A stretch of DNA of 64,000 nucleotides from Rutpela maculata (Eukaryota; Arthropoda; Insecta; Coleoptera; Cerambycidae), in NCBI GenBank assembly GCA_936432065.2, contig OW386290.2:49990843-50054842 (forward strand). Reading direction: 5' to 3'. Numbering within the stretch: position 1 is the stretch's first letter; every line of letters starts with the position of its first letter. This document shows, piece by piece, positions 11,393 through 22,689 of the stretch. The translations under genes and the position numbers were made by a program. The notes beneath the pieces were generated by a model. It had not been told where the DNA came from. It did not search any database and worked only from the letters and a program-made list of their open reading frames with translations.

Positions 11393-11641
11393 TCACATTA
11401 TGAAATTTTGATAAAACAAATCTCTGCAGGGTAGTCCAGGGATCATTTTCGTTAGTAATGTTTTTATGTATTTATCAAAAGCATACGTTTTATCAACTAT
11501 GTATTGTTGTAGTTGTTGCATGGCACGTCTGACAGGATCACGCTGTTTGTCATGGTTCCCTGTAAGACACATGGCACCAAATATCTTTCCCATCAGCTCC
11601 TTGGTGACATCAGCCCAAGGTTTATGGGGTGTTCTCTTCAT
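11393..11641 (-). CDS. Unrecognised protein-like ORF, 82 codons
   Basis: The minus strand encodes an 82-residue polypeptide with balanced composition, unlike the Leu/Phe/Ile/Lys-rich chance ORFs around it. It starts MKRTPHKPWADVTKELM and contains IFGAMCLTGNHDKQRDP and a helical-looking stretch rich in Gln, Lys and Tyr. Upstream on the same strand a different frame is open (..RLIVRGEPDGNR), which suggests a frameshift just 5' of this ORF. The W..VTKELM..IFG..CLTG spacing reminds me weakly of BEN-type domains, but I would not assign it. It could be an exon or a transposon remnant. No splice sites were established. Confidence 0.35.
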   Translation of the reverse strand: MKRTPHKPWADVTKELMGKIFGAMCLTGNHDKQRDPVRRAMQQLQQYIVDKTYAFDKYIKTLLTKMIPGLPCRDLFYQNFIM

Positions 11642-12710
11642 CTGTTACCATCTGGTTCTCCGCGAACTATTAACCGTTCTATATTTGGCTATTTCTGGTT
11701 GATGTAACCAAAAAAAGTAAAAGGTTGTTGGAGAATAGTTTTGGGGTTATATTTCTTGTAGAATTTAGCTCTTAAAATACAATTTAAACATAATTTTTTT
11801 TTCACTTTCATATCATTTCAACTTATTTTTACTTTGATTTTTTCGCACCTGTGTACTCAATCATTTAACAAAGAGTTATAAAATACATTTTTCAAGTTCA
11901 ACAGCTAAAAAGTACTGCATTTTTTTAAACAATACGCGAACAACCAACTATAAATATAGTTCTATATTCTATATAAATATTCTTTTTCTCAGCTATTTTG
12001 GTTAATCTGTTTTTATTTATCAGTTGCGTCGTAAATCTGTGGAAGATATTCTTTTCATAGTAGATCGGGATTTTCAGTTGACACGCCTTTATTATTCTGT
12101 GTCAATGTATCCTACGTAATAATCTTCCGAACTGACCTGCATCATGTCTGTTCGAGGGGCCTTCCATTCCGCCATATGAAATTTCCCTCATATCGTCTAA
12201 AAATAGCTGTACTGTGACGCACCATTTGACGAACGTCTATATTGCCATTATCGCAAAAGTTCATTAATTCCGCATAGCATTTGCATCAGTATACCATGAT
12301 AGTAAACTTTGATATTAATATTTTCTTAATAAATGGAAGCGATTTGTCGTATTTAGATACTTTGAATGAAACTACGGATTATTATTAGTAAAATGTTCAG
12401 TTTCCTTTTTGAACTTTAAAAGTTAGGCATCTAGAATTTTGGCATTGATTGGTTATTTTGTTTTAATTTCTTTCTTGCTGTTGTTTTTCTGATACTGTTA
12501 TCAACTTCCATGAAATTTTAAACGAGTTATTTATTTGTTCTCAGTATTCTTTTGTCGCCAAATTTTTATATTTATCTATCTATATTTTTTACGAAAGTTC
12601 ATGTTCATTCAATATTGTCTGTAAGTTTAATGAAAACCAAAGGACCCCGCACAAAAGTGTAGGAAAAGGCCTTTAGGTCAAATTTTTTTAAATTTTGGGA
12701 AAAAGTTCTC
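11642..12710. other. No feature recognised
   Basis: AT-rich. Apart from the short in-strand ORF remnant just upstream of the 11393-11641 frame, nothing is supported. Confidence 0.5.
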
Positions 12711-14104
12711 CTGGTTACACTGAACAAAAGTTCTCATGGGCGCATTGCTCAAAATTCAATAGTTCGGTCGCCAGTGGCCTTTGAAGTCTAAAAATATAAA
12801 GTTTTTATATAGTCCCTTGAGGTAAAGCTTTGACCCCAAAAGTTCTCTGACTGACAGCACCGGGAAATCGAAAAAACCACCCTCTTTTCCGATTTTCCGG
12901 TGCTGGGCTTGCGAGAGCTTGTCGATAGGATTTTGTCTCGTCAATTCGAACAAAATAAATTAAATCTCGATCAGACGAGGCCTAAGCAACCTTTACACAA
13001 AGTAAACTTTTCTTTCAGTGGCTTGTAGGGAATTTATTAACATGGGTCATTGGTATATATAGATATTTTAGTTTTTCATTAATTATATATGTAAAAATAT
13101 TCTCGTTTTGATTCATCCCATGATCATTATATACAATTCTCATATTATGCTAATGATCTTACAATTATAACCACACTGTTCATCCGAGTCGAAATGGACG
13201 TCGTCACAGTCACTGAAGGAAAAGTTCATTTCGTGTAAAGGCTGCTTGAACCCCCGGGTTGTTTGAATCTCGTCTGATCGAGGTTTGTTTATTTTTCAAA
13301 TTCAAATTCAAATTTATTGGGTTTCAATTTACAATTTATTCGAATTGACGAGAAAAAATCTTATCCTACAAGCCCAAGCCTTCGCACCTAGCAGGTTCAG
13401 GAGTAGTTAGTGAAGGGTAGGTCGAAAATATTGTTACCAATGTGTTTCCGCTCTCTATACCGGGAGTATACTGTTTTCAAGCTGATTTTCGTTGTTTTCA
13501 TGGTATTCCGTTATTTGGGGTGGGAGTAGTTTCAACCCCTGGTGGTGGGTTAGATCACCTGTGGTCAATTTTAACTTATTTTACTTGAATTGGCAAAAAA
13601 TACCGATATGATAAGCCCTAGCACCGGAAAATTGTTAAAAGGGGTGGTTTATTCGGTTTGGGGGTAGTGAGTGAAGGGTAGATCGGGAAATATCGTCACC
13701 ATTGTGATCACCGACTTCAAAAACAGGGATATACCGTTTTCCAGCTGATTTTCGTTGTTTTCGTGTCATTTCGTTATTGGGGGGTGTAGGTAGTTTCAAC
13801 CCCCGGGGTGGGTTAGGTTACCCGTGATCAATATTTATTTATTTTATTCGAGTTGACAAAAAAACGCGTTCCGACAAGCCTAGCACCCAAAAAAAGGGTT
13901 TAAGTGCATGAAGTCGCTAATATTGTCCTCATCGTGTTTCTCGCCCTCGAAAATGGGGGAGTAGATATCTAGCGGTCCAGTCACAGCTTTACCTCAAGGG
14001 ACTATATAAGAGCTTTATATTTTTTATTTCAAAGGCCACATTCGGCCGAACTATTGAATTTTGAGCATTGTGCCCATGAAAACTTTTGTTCAGTATAACC
14101 ACCT
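12711..14104. mobile_element. TIR element, about 130 bp ends, internal repeats
   Basis: The left end (TGGTTACACTGAACAAAAG at 12711) reappears inverted at 14086-14104, and similarity continues inward for about 130 bp through CCCTTGAGGTAAAGC. The interior holds a second inverted pair (ATCTCGATCAGACGAGG near 12964 and CTCGTCTGATCGAGG near 13269). It also holds diverged tandem units (separate entry). There is no transposase. It is a non-autonomous composite of unknown superfamily. Confidence 0.65.
13411..13900 (+). repeat. Two diverged tandem units of about 260 bp
   Basis: GTGAAGGGTAG at about 13411 and again at 13672 each begin a stretch with the same order of landmarks: CTGATTTTCGTTGTTTTC, GTAGTTTCAACCCC, GGGTTAG and AAGCC.TAGCACC. 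A third partial unit precedes them at 13310-13400. They lie inside the TIR element at 12711-14104. Confidence 0.65.
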
Positions 14105-16351
14105 TCTGTGAAATGCTCTTTATCTTTTAAATTCATATTTATAATTTACCGCAGTAACGTTTAGAGTTGTTGAAACTACAGACAACATGCAATTAGAAGA
14201 CGCAATAGACTCAGAAATAACCACTGAATGCAGAAACCTGACGGCAAAAAAATGCAGCAATAGAGAAACTGTACCGTACATGAGATGATAGAATATTCCA
14301 TTCAAAGTTTTTTTTGCTCGTATCAACAACATACCTAGAATGAATGGCTGAGTCTATTTTAAAAAATGTGAGAAAATTCTAATAAACCTCAGAACTTAAT
14401 AAAAGTCTACCTAAATGGGAGCTTTCCGATATTTTGAAAGTGGAGCCAATTTTTGGGAACAAAATAAAAAATAATAATCATTGGTATGTAATCTTCAAGA
14501 AAGATCATGCTACCAAAGGTTGGAATATGTGTTATAAACATAAAATATACAACCTCCGTGACTTCTCTTGTACTTGGGATATATAAATATTTTGTAAATA
14601 CGTCTTACATTCTGATGCTTTTCAATTTTCAAACCATATACAGATAAAAATCACGTCTTTTTACAGTCATAGGATTGCATTTTGTATTGATACGAACGTA
14701 TTTCTAATCGTGTGCCCTTCGTAGACGTCTATTGTAACGGCGCTGGATTAGACAATAACGAGAAGACAATATAAATAACGAACCCGTTTGTCTTGCCGCT
14801 AATGAGTCTCAAACTAACAGATTTAAAGGAAAAAAAAGAGAACAAAAACTCCAGAGCCTTGATTAAAATCTAGTAATTGATGCGGATCCGATAAAGATTT
14901 TCTGCTGTTAAAAGATTACTGTTAGTTTTCTTAAGATTGAAAGTGAGATTTATGGACCAATTAACTTTTTATTTGTAGTTTTTTACGTGTGGAGCAGACG
15001 ACGTGTGTGCTGAATTTAGAGCAGCCTCTCTTATACCATGTGTTTGTAAATTACAAATGTAATCATTATAAAACTACGTAATGATATAAATATCAATCCT
15101 TCTGAATTTTACCAAAATAGCATAAAATATCATAATGAATTTGCATGCAATGAAACAACCAGAACCTTATAGACTTACTTAAAAATATCCAATAAAATCC
15201 TAAACCTTTCATTTTGAGCCTATTCTAATTTACTGAGGTTGAAAGTGCCAATCTTGTTCTTAAATATATATGATATAAGCAGCAAGACTTTAAAGGAAAC
15301 AATTGATATTTTGGCTCTGCCTCTCACATAACTGCTCAATGCCTGTATTGCTGAGGATGTTTTACTAGACTCGTTTAAGCTACACATACTAGTCCTCGCT
15401 TTCAAAAAGTACGAGGTAAACCAAATCGACAATTACCGTTGAAACAACACCTACAACTATTCGTATACAAATTTACGTTGTGATTATATTTTTGTTTAAC
15501 CATAGATTCTTTTTATAAAGTTTGATATTACTTGTTTCTATTTAATGTTCAAATTTATTTATATCAATTTATTAGTTGATTTTACTTTGGTACCTTGTTA
15601 TTTGACTGTACTTTATTTAATACTGAGTTCACTGTAATTACAAATTGCATTTGTAATTGATTTATTTTGTCTAAAGAATTACATTTTTATTTAATCTCAC
15701 TTATTCCTGAAAAATAGAATCTTGAAGGAAAACACAGAAAACGTTTTAATACGTTTATTTTAAACTTCAATCCAATTGGATCAATTACATAATTGTTGGG
15801 GCAATTCCCACAGTTTACATGAAAAGAAGGAAAGCATTCGTTGGTACCATTGTCACATTAATACGTAGAATAATCAGGTCAGCTATGCAAACAATAAAAT
15901 AAATTGTTTACAATGACAAAAGTCATTTTACTGAAGTATTTATAATGGACGTCGACAGGCGTAAAATTTGACACAGCTCGGGAAACTCCCCAGTCATGAT
16001 ATGATGATAAAAGGCAGTCAACAAAATCTTATTGAGTTGCCACGACAACTGTTGTAGATTTGGTTTCGGTGTTTCGAAGATTCGTAGGGTGGCTAGTTAC
16101 AATTGCACTTGGCCGAGATCAGTTGATCCCATTTCGTTGTATCGTTGTTATTTGTATATAGATGAAGATAACCAACAAAATCTTGTGCTTGTCTTTGGAA
16201 AATCTTCGAAAATAAAACTGATAACAAAGAGCTGTGTTCAAATCTTATCATATGTAAATGATAACTTGGCGATGCATAAATGCAGAGATGGCAATTAAGA
16301 ATCCTTAAATGCAAATGCTGAAGGTTAAGAATTGCAAAATCTGCAATAGAC
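14105..16351. other. No feature recognised
   Basis: A long AT-rich stretch with no coding frame I trust and no repeat partner noted. A 23-nt hairpin (AATTACAAAT..ATTTGTAATT) lies at 15636-15658. Confidence 0.5.
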
Positions 16352-16360
16352 AATTCGCGA

Positions 16361-16579
16361 TGTACCTGAAGTTTCGAACGTTCACTTGAACGAATCTCAT
16401 AAAAAATTCCAATTAATCGACTTAGGCGCACAATTTTGCTGATAATATTTACTGACAACGATAGTATCGTTGCTAGCAAATATTAGCAGAAAAATGGTAC
16501 GCCTACGATTTGTACTTTTTATTAATTTTTCCGTTTCATATGAAATTCGTTCGAGTGAACGTTCGAAATATCAGATACA
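16361..16579. mobile_element. 219 bp MITE with 9 bp flanking duplication
   Basis: The ends TGTACCTGAAGTTTCGAACG and the inverted TTCGAAATATCAGATACA enclose the element. The similarity continues into GTTCACTTGAACGAAT. The 9-mer AATTCGCGA lies on both sides (16352-16360; 16581-16589), one base displaced on the right. The ends contain abutting GAA/TTC blocks. There is no ORF. An 8-10 bp duplication leaves the superfamily open. Confidence 0.7.
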
Positions 16580-16589
16580 TAATTCGCGA

Positions 16590-17010
16590 CTGTACTAAAT
16601 ATTATTTACATAGCTGAGCGGAGTATTAAAACAACAATCGTTGTAATAACATTTTAAAAATCCAAAGAAAACTTTCCATTAATTAAACTACTAAATTGTT
16701 GCAAATCACAAGCGTGAGTTAATTAATTTGAATACTGAAAATGCATACTTTTAAATAAATAAACTATTATCAAAGTACCACAATGAAAACCTAAATGCAA
16801 ATTACTTTTGAGTTGACTTCGTAGATATAGGGTCGTAAATTTGAAGGAGGAGAAGAAATAGCGATTAACTTTGTCATTAAGTTAGATTTGGTAAAATTTA
16901 GAAAAATAAAAATACGGGTTTAGTTTCATGTTAAGCTAATGAGCAAAACAAAAATGACAACGCGTCACATGATTAAATAATTTTTATACTTATTGTTTGA
17001 TATACTGTGA
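16590..17010. other. No feature recognised
   Basis: AT-rich, nothing supported. Confidence 0.5.
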
Positions 17011-17122
17011 GGTCTCCGGTTAAATCTCCCTACCACGATCCCTGCTTCGCCGTTCTGCCTTCACAGATTCAGAAAAATCTATGTAAATACGGAATCACCC
17101 AGAATGACCTGCAACTACGAAA

Positions 17123-17220
17123 CTATCCACGGATAGCCCGCACTACGCAACCATCTAATGACGGCACGCAAATACGTACCATCTGACGATGGTCGCACTA
17201 CGTACCACCTTTTGGGGTGG
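17123..17220 (+). repeat. Periodic stem-loops separated by a constant linker
   Basis: Four short inverted repeats follow each other: CTATCCACGGATAG, CCATCTAATGACGG, CCATCTGACGATGG and CCACCTTTTGGGGTGG. They start at 17123, 17151, 17179 and 17205. Between them is a conserved linker of the form CGCACTACGTA. Stems vary while the linker is kept. The surrounding 17010-17335 is GC-richer than its flanks and includes AATAAAA and the hairpin GGTTCCCGAGAACC. An LTR or SINE origin is possible but unproved. Confidence 0.5.
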
Positions 17221-17419
17221 CCGCAAGGCTGAACTCAAACAAAAGCTGATACCGGAGTAATTGATACTACCAGCCAGTGTACTCTCGAAGAGCAGGTCAA
17301 TAAAAGACAATTTTGGTTCCCGAGAACCGCGTTTTTATACGATTTTTTAAAATAGAAACAACAATTCAAACTGAAAGGGTGAAAATAAATCGACAGTTCA
17401 AGCAGTATCGAAAATTGTA

Positions 17420-17760
17420 GATGACACAGTCTGTGGCTTTGAGCTGGGCATACATACGTCTATAACGTTGTGCGGCCTTGCCAAGGCCTTTGACTGTGTC
17501 AGCTATTGAGGAAATTAAGCTGCTATGAAAAATGGAGTCTGATCCATGATCTTATAAGTAGTTGTCTTGATAATAGGACACCGTGTGACTCTTTGAATGA
17601 CCAAAGTTCAAATACTTTGTAGTCAGACACGTTGTACTCCAAGGTTTTGTCACACGGCCTTTACTCTTTGTTATTTACATCAAGGATATATTCACATATC
17701 CTTTTTCCTGACCTTTGCGTATTATTCGCGGATGACGCAACCTTAATGTGTAGATATAGA
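17420..17760 (+). pseudogene. LINE reverse transcriptase relic
   Basis: Plus-strand reading gives LAKAFDCVS at about 17475-17505, matching the AFDxV block of LINE RTs that carries the first catalytic aspartate. About 220 bp later PDLCVLFADDATL (17708-17746) contains the FADD box. Stops and frame changes interrupt the region between them and the GVPQG block is not readable. It is an old, dead copy of a Jockey/I-like non-LTR element. It lies in the same orientation as the better preserved fragment at 18180-19310 but is a separate copy, since the FADD region is represented in both. Confidence 0.7.
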
Positions 17761-18179
17761 GATATAACAATCTAAAACACTCACCGTTTCCACTACTTTT
17801 CGAAATGATGGAAATACAGATGTAGACCTCACTTATTTGTATTACCAAAATTAATATTCTTTTTATTTTCTTTGCAGGTAAGCAGCGCATTCCATTTCAT
17901 GAGAACCTATTTTGGTAATGTATTTAATTTAATTTATACTTTACCACCATTATCAGTACTTCGTTAATTTTATTCCTACATAATTTAAAAAACAAATATA
18001 ATCACAAACAGTCTTGCATTGCTTTTATATCAGATTACCCTGGCAAATTATTTTAAGATAACTTCGTGCCACAAAACCGACCCAGAATCCGTTTCAAGGT
18101 CATGCAGGTGCAATATAGCCTCGCTAAAAATACGACCATAATACTTAGGAAACTTTCGATACCGTCTGGATCCCTGGGC
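17761..18179. other. No feature recognised
   Basis: Spacer between two LINE relics. No distinct RT motif could be read, though it may belong to either element. Confidence 0.4.
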
Positions 18180-19310
18180 TAATCTCAAAGGTCATTAATT
18201 ACCGTTTTTCGAAACACATCGTTAAACATATCTGACTGGCAGACGGCTGTAGATGCAAATGAATAACTTTCAACACTGCAAAACATTCGTGCCGGCGTCC
18301 CGCAGGAGTCGGTCCCCAGCCCAAAATTGTACGATTTGTGCGTATCCAACTTCCTCACTTTCCCAAATACCAACTTACCAAATACGTCGATGAAACAGCC
18401 ATGTACGCACATATGTTATAACGCACAAGCCTCTAACATGTTTTTTAATGCCCACATGACACCACGCCCTATCACGATTAAGTAAAAGATTCGGGTAAAT
18501 GCGGAAAAGTCTGATTCGTGTTCATGCGTAGATTTACAGAGAATGTGATTCTAACATCGATTTCAAAAAATCAAAGGAGAAACAAAATTCCAGAAAGGAA
18601 GTGCGAGAAGTATCTGGGATGACGACTGGCAAAACGACTGACGTTCAACCGATGTGTTAACGAAACCGTAGGGACAGTTTATTCTGTGTCGGGGGTATCG
18701 ATCAGAAATAGTAGACTCAGCAGAGAGAATAAAAATAGTAATGTACGTTACAAGACCGGAAAGTGGTGTTTTGCAGGTCGACCCAAGCATATTCCAGGAC
18801 GAACCGCAGGTGAATCCTGGAAGCTTGGGCAGACCTGCAAAACACTGTTTTTCGGTCGTGTAACGTATAATATTTTTTTTCGGCCGACACTTCAAAATCT
18901 GAATCCACATTTTCCATAACTTGTGAATTGACTTTTGACAATTCGTAAAAGTCAAGTGTATTTATCTATTTGACACTTATCTCAACAATTAACACAAATT
19001 TGTTTCCGTACAAACGAGAATAACAGGGATCGGAAAAGACTTTGCCGATCTCTAATGTCACTTTCAGGTCTAGCTCGGGAAAACGTTATTTTCTGGCGGG
19101 TAATGTCTCCAGAAAGGGTGTATTTTCTGGTCGGACGAAAATTAATTTACAATGTTATTGTAAGACCGTCCCTAACATATGCAGTGGTGATATAGTGCAG
19201 CACGACAATAAATAAACTAAGAGTTCTGGAACCTATATTTATGCGTCTCATTTCAAATTCTTCACGATACACCTCCTTAAGAGACCTTTATGTATGTTGT
19301 TTCGATACCA
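18180..19310 (+). pseudogene. Jockey-like LINE, C-terminal RT and thumb remnant
   Basis: Plus-strand frames give IRAGVPQESVPSPKLYDL at about 18285-18340. Then comes LTKYVDETAMYAHM, in which the usual FADDTA box has become VDETA. A KYLG..LAKRLTF-like block follows near 18610-18640, and RPSLTYAVVI with a SSRYTSLRDLY-like tail at about 19160-19290. This is the order in Jockey-clade ORF2: RT palm, thumb, then the C-terminal region. Multiple stops and frameshifts, plus an inverted repeat at 18745-18866, disable it. A short inverted fragment of the same 3' region is at 22385-22465. Confidence 0.75.
18745..18866. repeat. Short palindromic insertion in the LINE relic
   Basis: ACGTTACAAGACCG..TTTTGCAGGTC is matched inverted by GACCTGCAAAACA..GGTCGTGTAACGT, with a second inner pair TTCCAGGA/TCCTGGAA. 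It interrupts the reading of the Jockey-like fragment and is probably a small insertion. Confidence 0.6.
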
Positions 19311-19329
19311 CTAGCGGGCTACATCAAAA

Positions 19330-19395
19330 TAATATGGGAAAAGTTCCACCAATTCAAACTTAGTGATGGTCCTCTAGTGGTGTTATAATAATAAT
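19330..19395 (+). repeat. Short dispersed repeat shared with 22345-22400
   Basis: AAAAGTTCCACCA.TTCAAAC followed by TTGGTGAT/TTAGTGAT and CCTCTAGTGGTGTTAT occurs here and at 22345-22400 in the same orientation. Both lie close to matching LINE 3' sequence, which is inverted at the second site. Confidence 0.6.
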
Positions 19396-19469
19396 AATCA
19401 ATTTAAACTATGACAACTATTTCTCCAACCTCTCTCCCATTTCGCAACAAAATGGCAAACTGGGCCTCA

Positions 19470-21300
19470 AAGGAATTACATGGGTGATTCCATAAAGCTC
19501 TGTACTCCGACGGTGTTGACAAAGGTTTGTCGCTAACTTGGCTAAAGAACGGACAACTATTCCCCGAGACAGAAGGTTTCATGCTAGGTATTCAGTAACT
19601 AACACAAAGAACTATGAAAAATATCATAACAGCAGACATCGATAATGACAAATGCCGAAAGTGTAACACGCATAGTGAAACAGTAGACCACGTTCTATCG
19701 GGATGTTCCACTTTGGTCAACTCCCAGTATCTACACAGACATAACAAAGTCGTTGCAATAGTTTACATCGAACTAACTGAGATGCTAGGGTTGAGCAATT
19801 ATCAACGTAAACCGTATGATAGCATTGAACCGCCACCTGTAGTAATATAGTCGGGAAGCCCTCCCTAGGTGTACGAGCACCCCCCCACCGATCCTTGAGG
19901 ACAATGTTTTTCATAAAGATTAAAGTCTAAGGAACAATTTAAGACATGTCCCCAAAAAAAAAAACTGGCTGTACTTTCAAAATGGCGGCCATATTTTAAA
20001 AAAAACTGCTGCTTATGTAGTTTTTGTCATTTAACACGAAAACTAAAAAAGATAGACAAAAACTTTTTTCACAAAAAACAACGTGCATAAAATTTTCTAC
20101 AATTTTGTTTCTATACAATATTTTGATAGGAGTTACCATTTTCCAGATAAATGAGTCCAAAATTAAGAAAACGTGGAAATTCATTTATCGGTAAATCGCT
20201 TAGAGGAAATAACTGTGACAATTATTGTAAGGTGTATAATATAACATTATATTATTAACATAACAAAAAATAAAATAAACTGAAAAAAGTTAATAATAAT
20301 ATTGTAATTTGCAGACATTTATCTCGAAAACGGTAACAATGATATCTGGAAAATGGTAACTCCTATCCAAATATTGTATAGGAACAATTGTAGGAAATTT
20401 TATGCACTTTGTTTTTTGTGTAGAAAGTTTTTCTCCATCTTTTTTAGTTTTCGTGTTAAATGATAAAAACAATATTTGCAATTTTTTTTAAACGGACGCC
20501 ATTTTGAAAGTAGAGCCAGTTTTTTTTTGGGGACATGTCTTAAATTATTCCTTAGGCTTTAATATTTATGAAAAACATTGTCCCCAAGGATTTGGGGGTG
20601 CACGCACACTTAGGGTGGGCTCCCGTAGTAATACGTTTTATATTGAATTTTATATTTTATTTTAAGAGCTGAATCATTTATCTGGAAAATGGTAACTCCT
20701 ATCCAAATATTGTATAGGAACAAAATTGTAGGAAATTTTATGCACTTTGTTTTTTGTGTAGAAAGTTTTTCTCCATCTTTTTTAGTTTTTGTGTTAAATG
20801 ACAAAAACAATATTTGCAAATTTTCGTTTTTTTTAACGGACGCCATTTTGAAAGTTCAGCCAATTTTTTTTTGGGGGACATGTCCAAAATTGTTCCTTAG
20901 GCTTTAAATTTTATGAAAAACCTTGTCCCCAAGGATCGGGGGGGGTGCACGGGCACTTAGAGCGGGCTCCCGTAGTAATAGGCCCGATTTTAAAGTGATA
21001 AATAGGAAAAACAAACAAACACTGCTAATCGATGTGTCAATCTCGAGTAATAACAACATGACAGAAAAATATCTTGAAAGGATCCAAAAATATATTGAAC
21101 ACGGTCAGGAGATTCAAAGGCTGTGGCAGATAGAGCAGGTTCGTATTGTTCCCTTGATTGTGTCATCTATGAGGTTGATTTCTGTAACTTTAAAAGAAGA
21201 ATTGGCTAAATTAAATTTAAATAAGAATACTTACCAGAAGATGCAAAAGTCGGTAATCCTGGATGCTATACACATTATACGATCTCTCTGCAGTAATTGA
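19470..21300 (+). pseudogene. LINE with restriction-like endonuclease, split by insertion
   Basis: Plus-strand 19530-19850 reads LTWLKNGQLFPETEGFMLGI, then a stop at 19599-19601. A CCHC zinc motif follows (CRKC..ETVDHVLSGC; C-X2-C-X7-H-X4-C). After 1.1 kb of foreign DNA the frame resumes at 20974 with NRPDF..LLIDVSI (PD-X14-D), then EKYLERIQKY and RLWQIEQV. WLKxGxLFPETEGF, CCHC and PD-(X)n-D are the C-terminal modules of LINEs whose endonuclease is restriction-enzyme-like (R2/R4-related). The two parts are in different frames, and about 25 residues expected between them seem absent. It is non-functional. Confidence 0.75.
19848..20971. mobile_element. Palindromic MITE with a duplicated right end
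   Basis: The left arm (19850-20165) contains CGGGAAGCCC, CCCCCCCACCGATCCTTG, GACATGTCCCC and AATGGCG. It is matched inverted twice, at about 20320-20624 and about 20680-20971, each time ending GGGCTCCC. GTAGTAATA follows each right end (20625, 20972) and precedes the left end (19839), consistent with a target duplication copied along with an extra right half. No coding sequence was seen. Confidence 0.7.
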
Positions 21301-21381
21301 TGACAACAGTAGTGGTCTTAACACAATCTTGTCCGACCACTACTGAGCATATTTCCCTAAAATAATAATAATAATAATACA
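21301..21381 (+). repeat. LINE 3' tail: hairpin and (ATA)n
   Basis: Immediately after the LINE stop codon is a perfect 11 bp stem (CAGTAGTGGTC / GACCACTACTG, 21310-21348). It is followed by AATAATAATAATAATAAT. A 3' stem-loop plus microsatellite tail is the usual end of many LINEs and marks the likely 3' boundary. Confidence 0.65.
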
Positions 21382-21617
21382 TTTGTTATTCACCATATGT
21401 TTACAAACAAATACTTTTTATTACAGCGTGAACTAACATTGTATGGTAAACAAGAGGCAGTCTGTTAGATTTAATAACCAATGCTTCTGCAGCTGCCTGG
21501 CAGGTAACTAGTCAACATGCACATACAAAATACAAAATACAAGCTAGTTTTTTCTTTTTTCACCCACAAATGGATCTCAACCTAAAAAGTTATTTAATAC
21601 TAAATGTATAATATGCT

Positions 21618-22290
21618 AATTAGGAAGTTTCCATTTTTCTCATTTTCTCGTAATAAATAGTCGTAAAAATCTAAAAAATATCTGTAAATTTTTTTTAAAA
21701 TTATCTCTATAAATAAAAAAGCTATGGTCCTTCCATCTGGGCTGAGCTCGATTACGTCACAGTACATGATTCCGCCAACGGCGAGCGGGCACGGGCACCT
21801 TTATACTCGCTGGCAGGCACCGGCAGTTTATAGCCAGCTTGCATTTGAGAGCCGAAAAAATTGCTAAAACATGCAATTTTGGCACGTTCATATTTTTCGA
21901 AAAACACCATTGGGACGGCCGTATGATGTCGCGACGTAAAGAGGAAGTCTTCCAGATAAACCTGATCGTAAATTGCACGGCGAAATTCGAAAATTCGGCT
22001 CGTCACGAGCGAATCAAAAGTGACATTTTGTGACATTTCAGAAAATCGAGCACATACACTAAATAAAGGGAACATACAGCGCGCCGCCGGCATGGCAAGT
22101 CAGCGCGTTGTGTATTGTGACGTCACGGTGGACTTCAGCCGAGGCGAAGTATTCAAATAAGAAATTGAATAAGTTCGTGAGTTTTTCAGATATCGAGATA
22201 ATTTTTTTTTGTTTGACTAGTTATCTGAAAGACTACTAAATGAGGTTCAATGTACATGATATTTCTAAAATAGGAAACTTCCTAATTAAA
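21618..22290. mobile_element. MITE with TTAGGAAGTTTCC ends and an ORF-like core
   Basis: TAATTAGGAAGTTTCC at about 21618 reappears inverted as GGAAACTTCCTAATTA at about 22275-22290. The core 21840-22045 (minus) matches 50860-51061 (plus) and is open in one frame (..RRAIYDQVYLEDFLF..). Most differences between the two copies change the amino acid, so coding constraint is unlikely. Confidence 0.6.
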
Positions 22291-22384
22291 CTATACAACA
22301 TTTACACTATCTACTGCAGATTAAACAAATAGCATCAAAGTATATCGGAAAAGTTCCACCAGTTCAAACTTGGTGATAGCCCTC

Positions 22385-22465
22385 TAGTGGTGTTATGTTG
22401 CAATAACGTGCGCTGAAGTCTCTTAAGAAAATGTGTCGTGAAGAATTTGAAATGAGAAGAAATAT
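22385..22465 (-). repeat. Inverted fragment of the Jockey-like LINE 3' region
   Basis: CTTAAGAAAATGTGTCGTG and AATTTGAAATGAGA are the reverse complement of 19238-19280 with few differences. It lies beside the short repeat shared with 19330-19395. Confidence 0.6.
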
Positions 22466-22689
22466 TTTTTGTAAAATGAGATTTATCTGCACAGAATTTG
22501 GGCTGTTTGGATATAAAAACAAGAGACCGTAGACAAATTTCTAGGAGCTAATTGGAATATCGTGGAAAACTAGAATAACTTTTTAATAAGTTTCATCTAA
22601 AATGAAATCCGATTCCGCCCTTGAATTTATTTAAAAAAAAAAGTCAATAATGATATGCTACCTTTTTTGTTGTGGAATCAATATAGGCT

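Noticed and set aside
17123..17220. CRISPR array
   Set aside because: The setting is a eukaryotic nuclear genome. The constant part is only about 11 bp, and the variable segments are palindromic rather than spacer-like.
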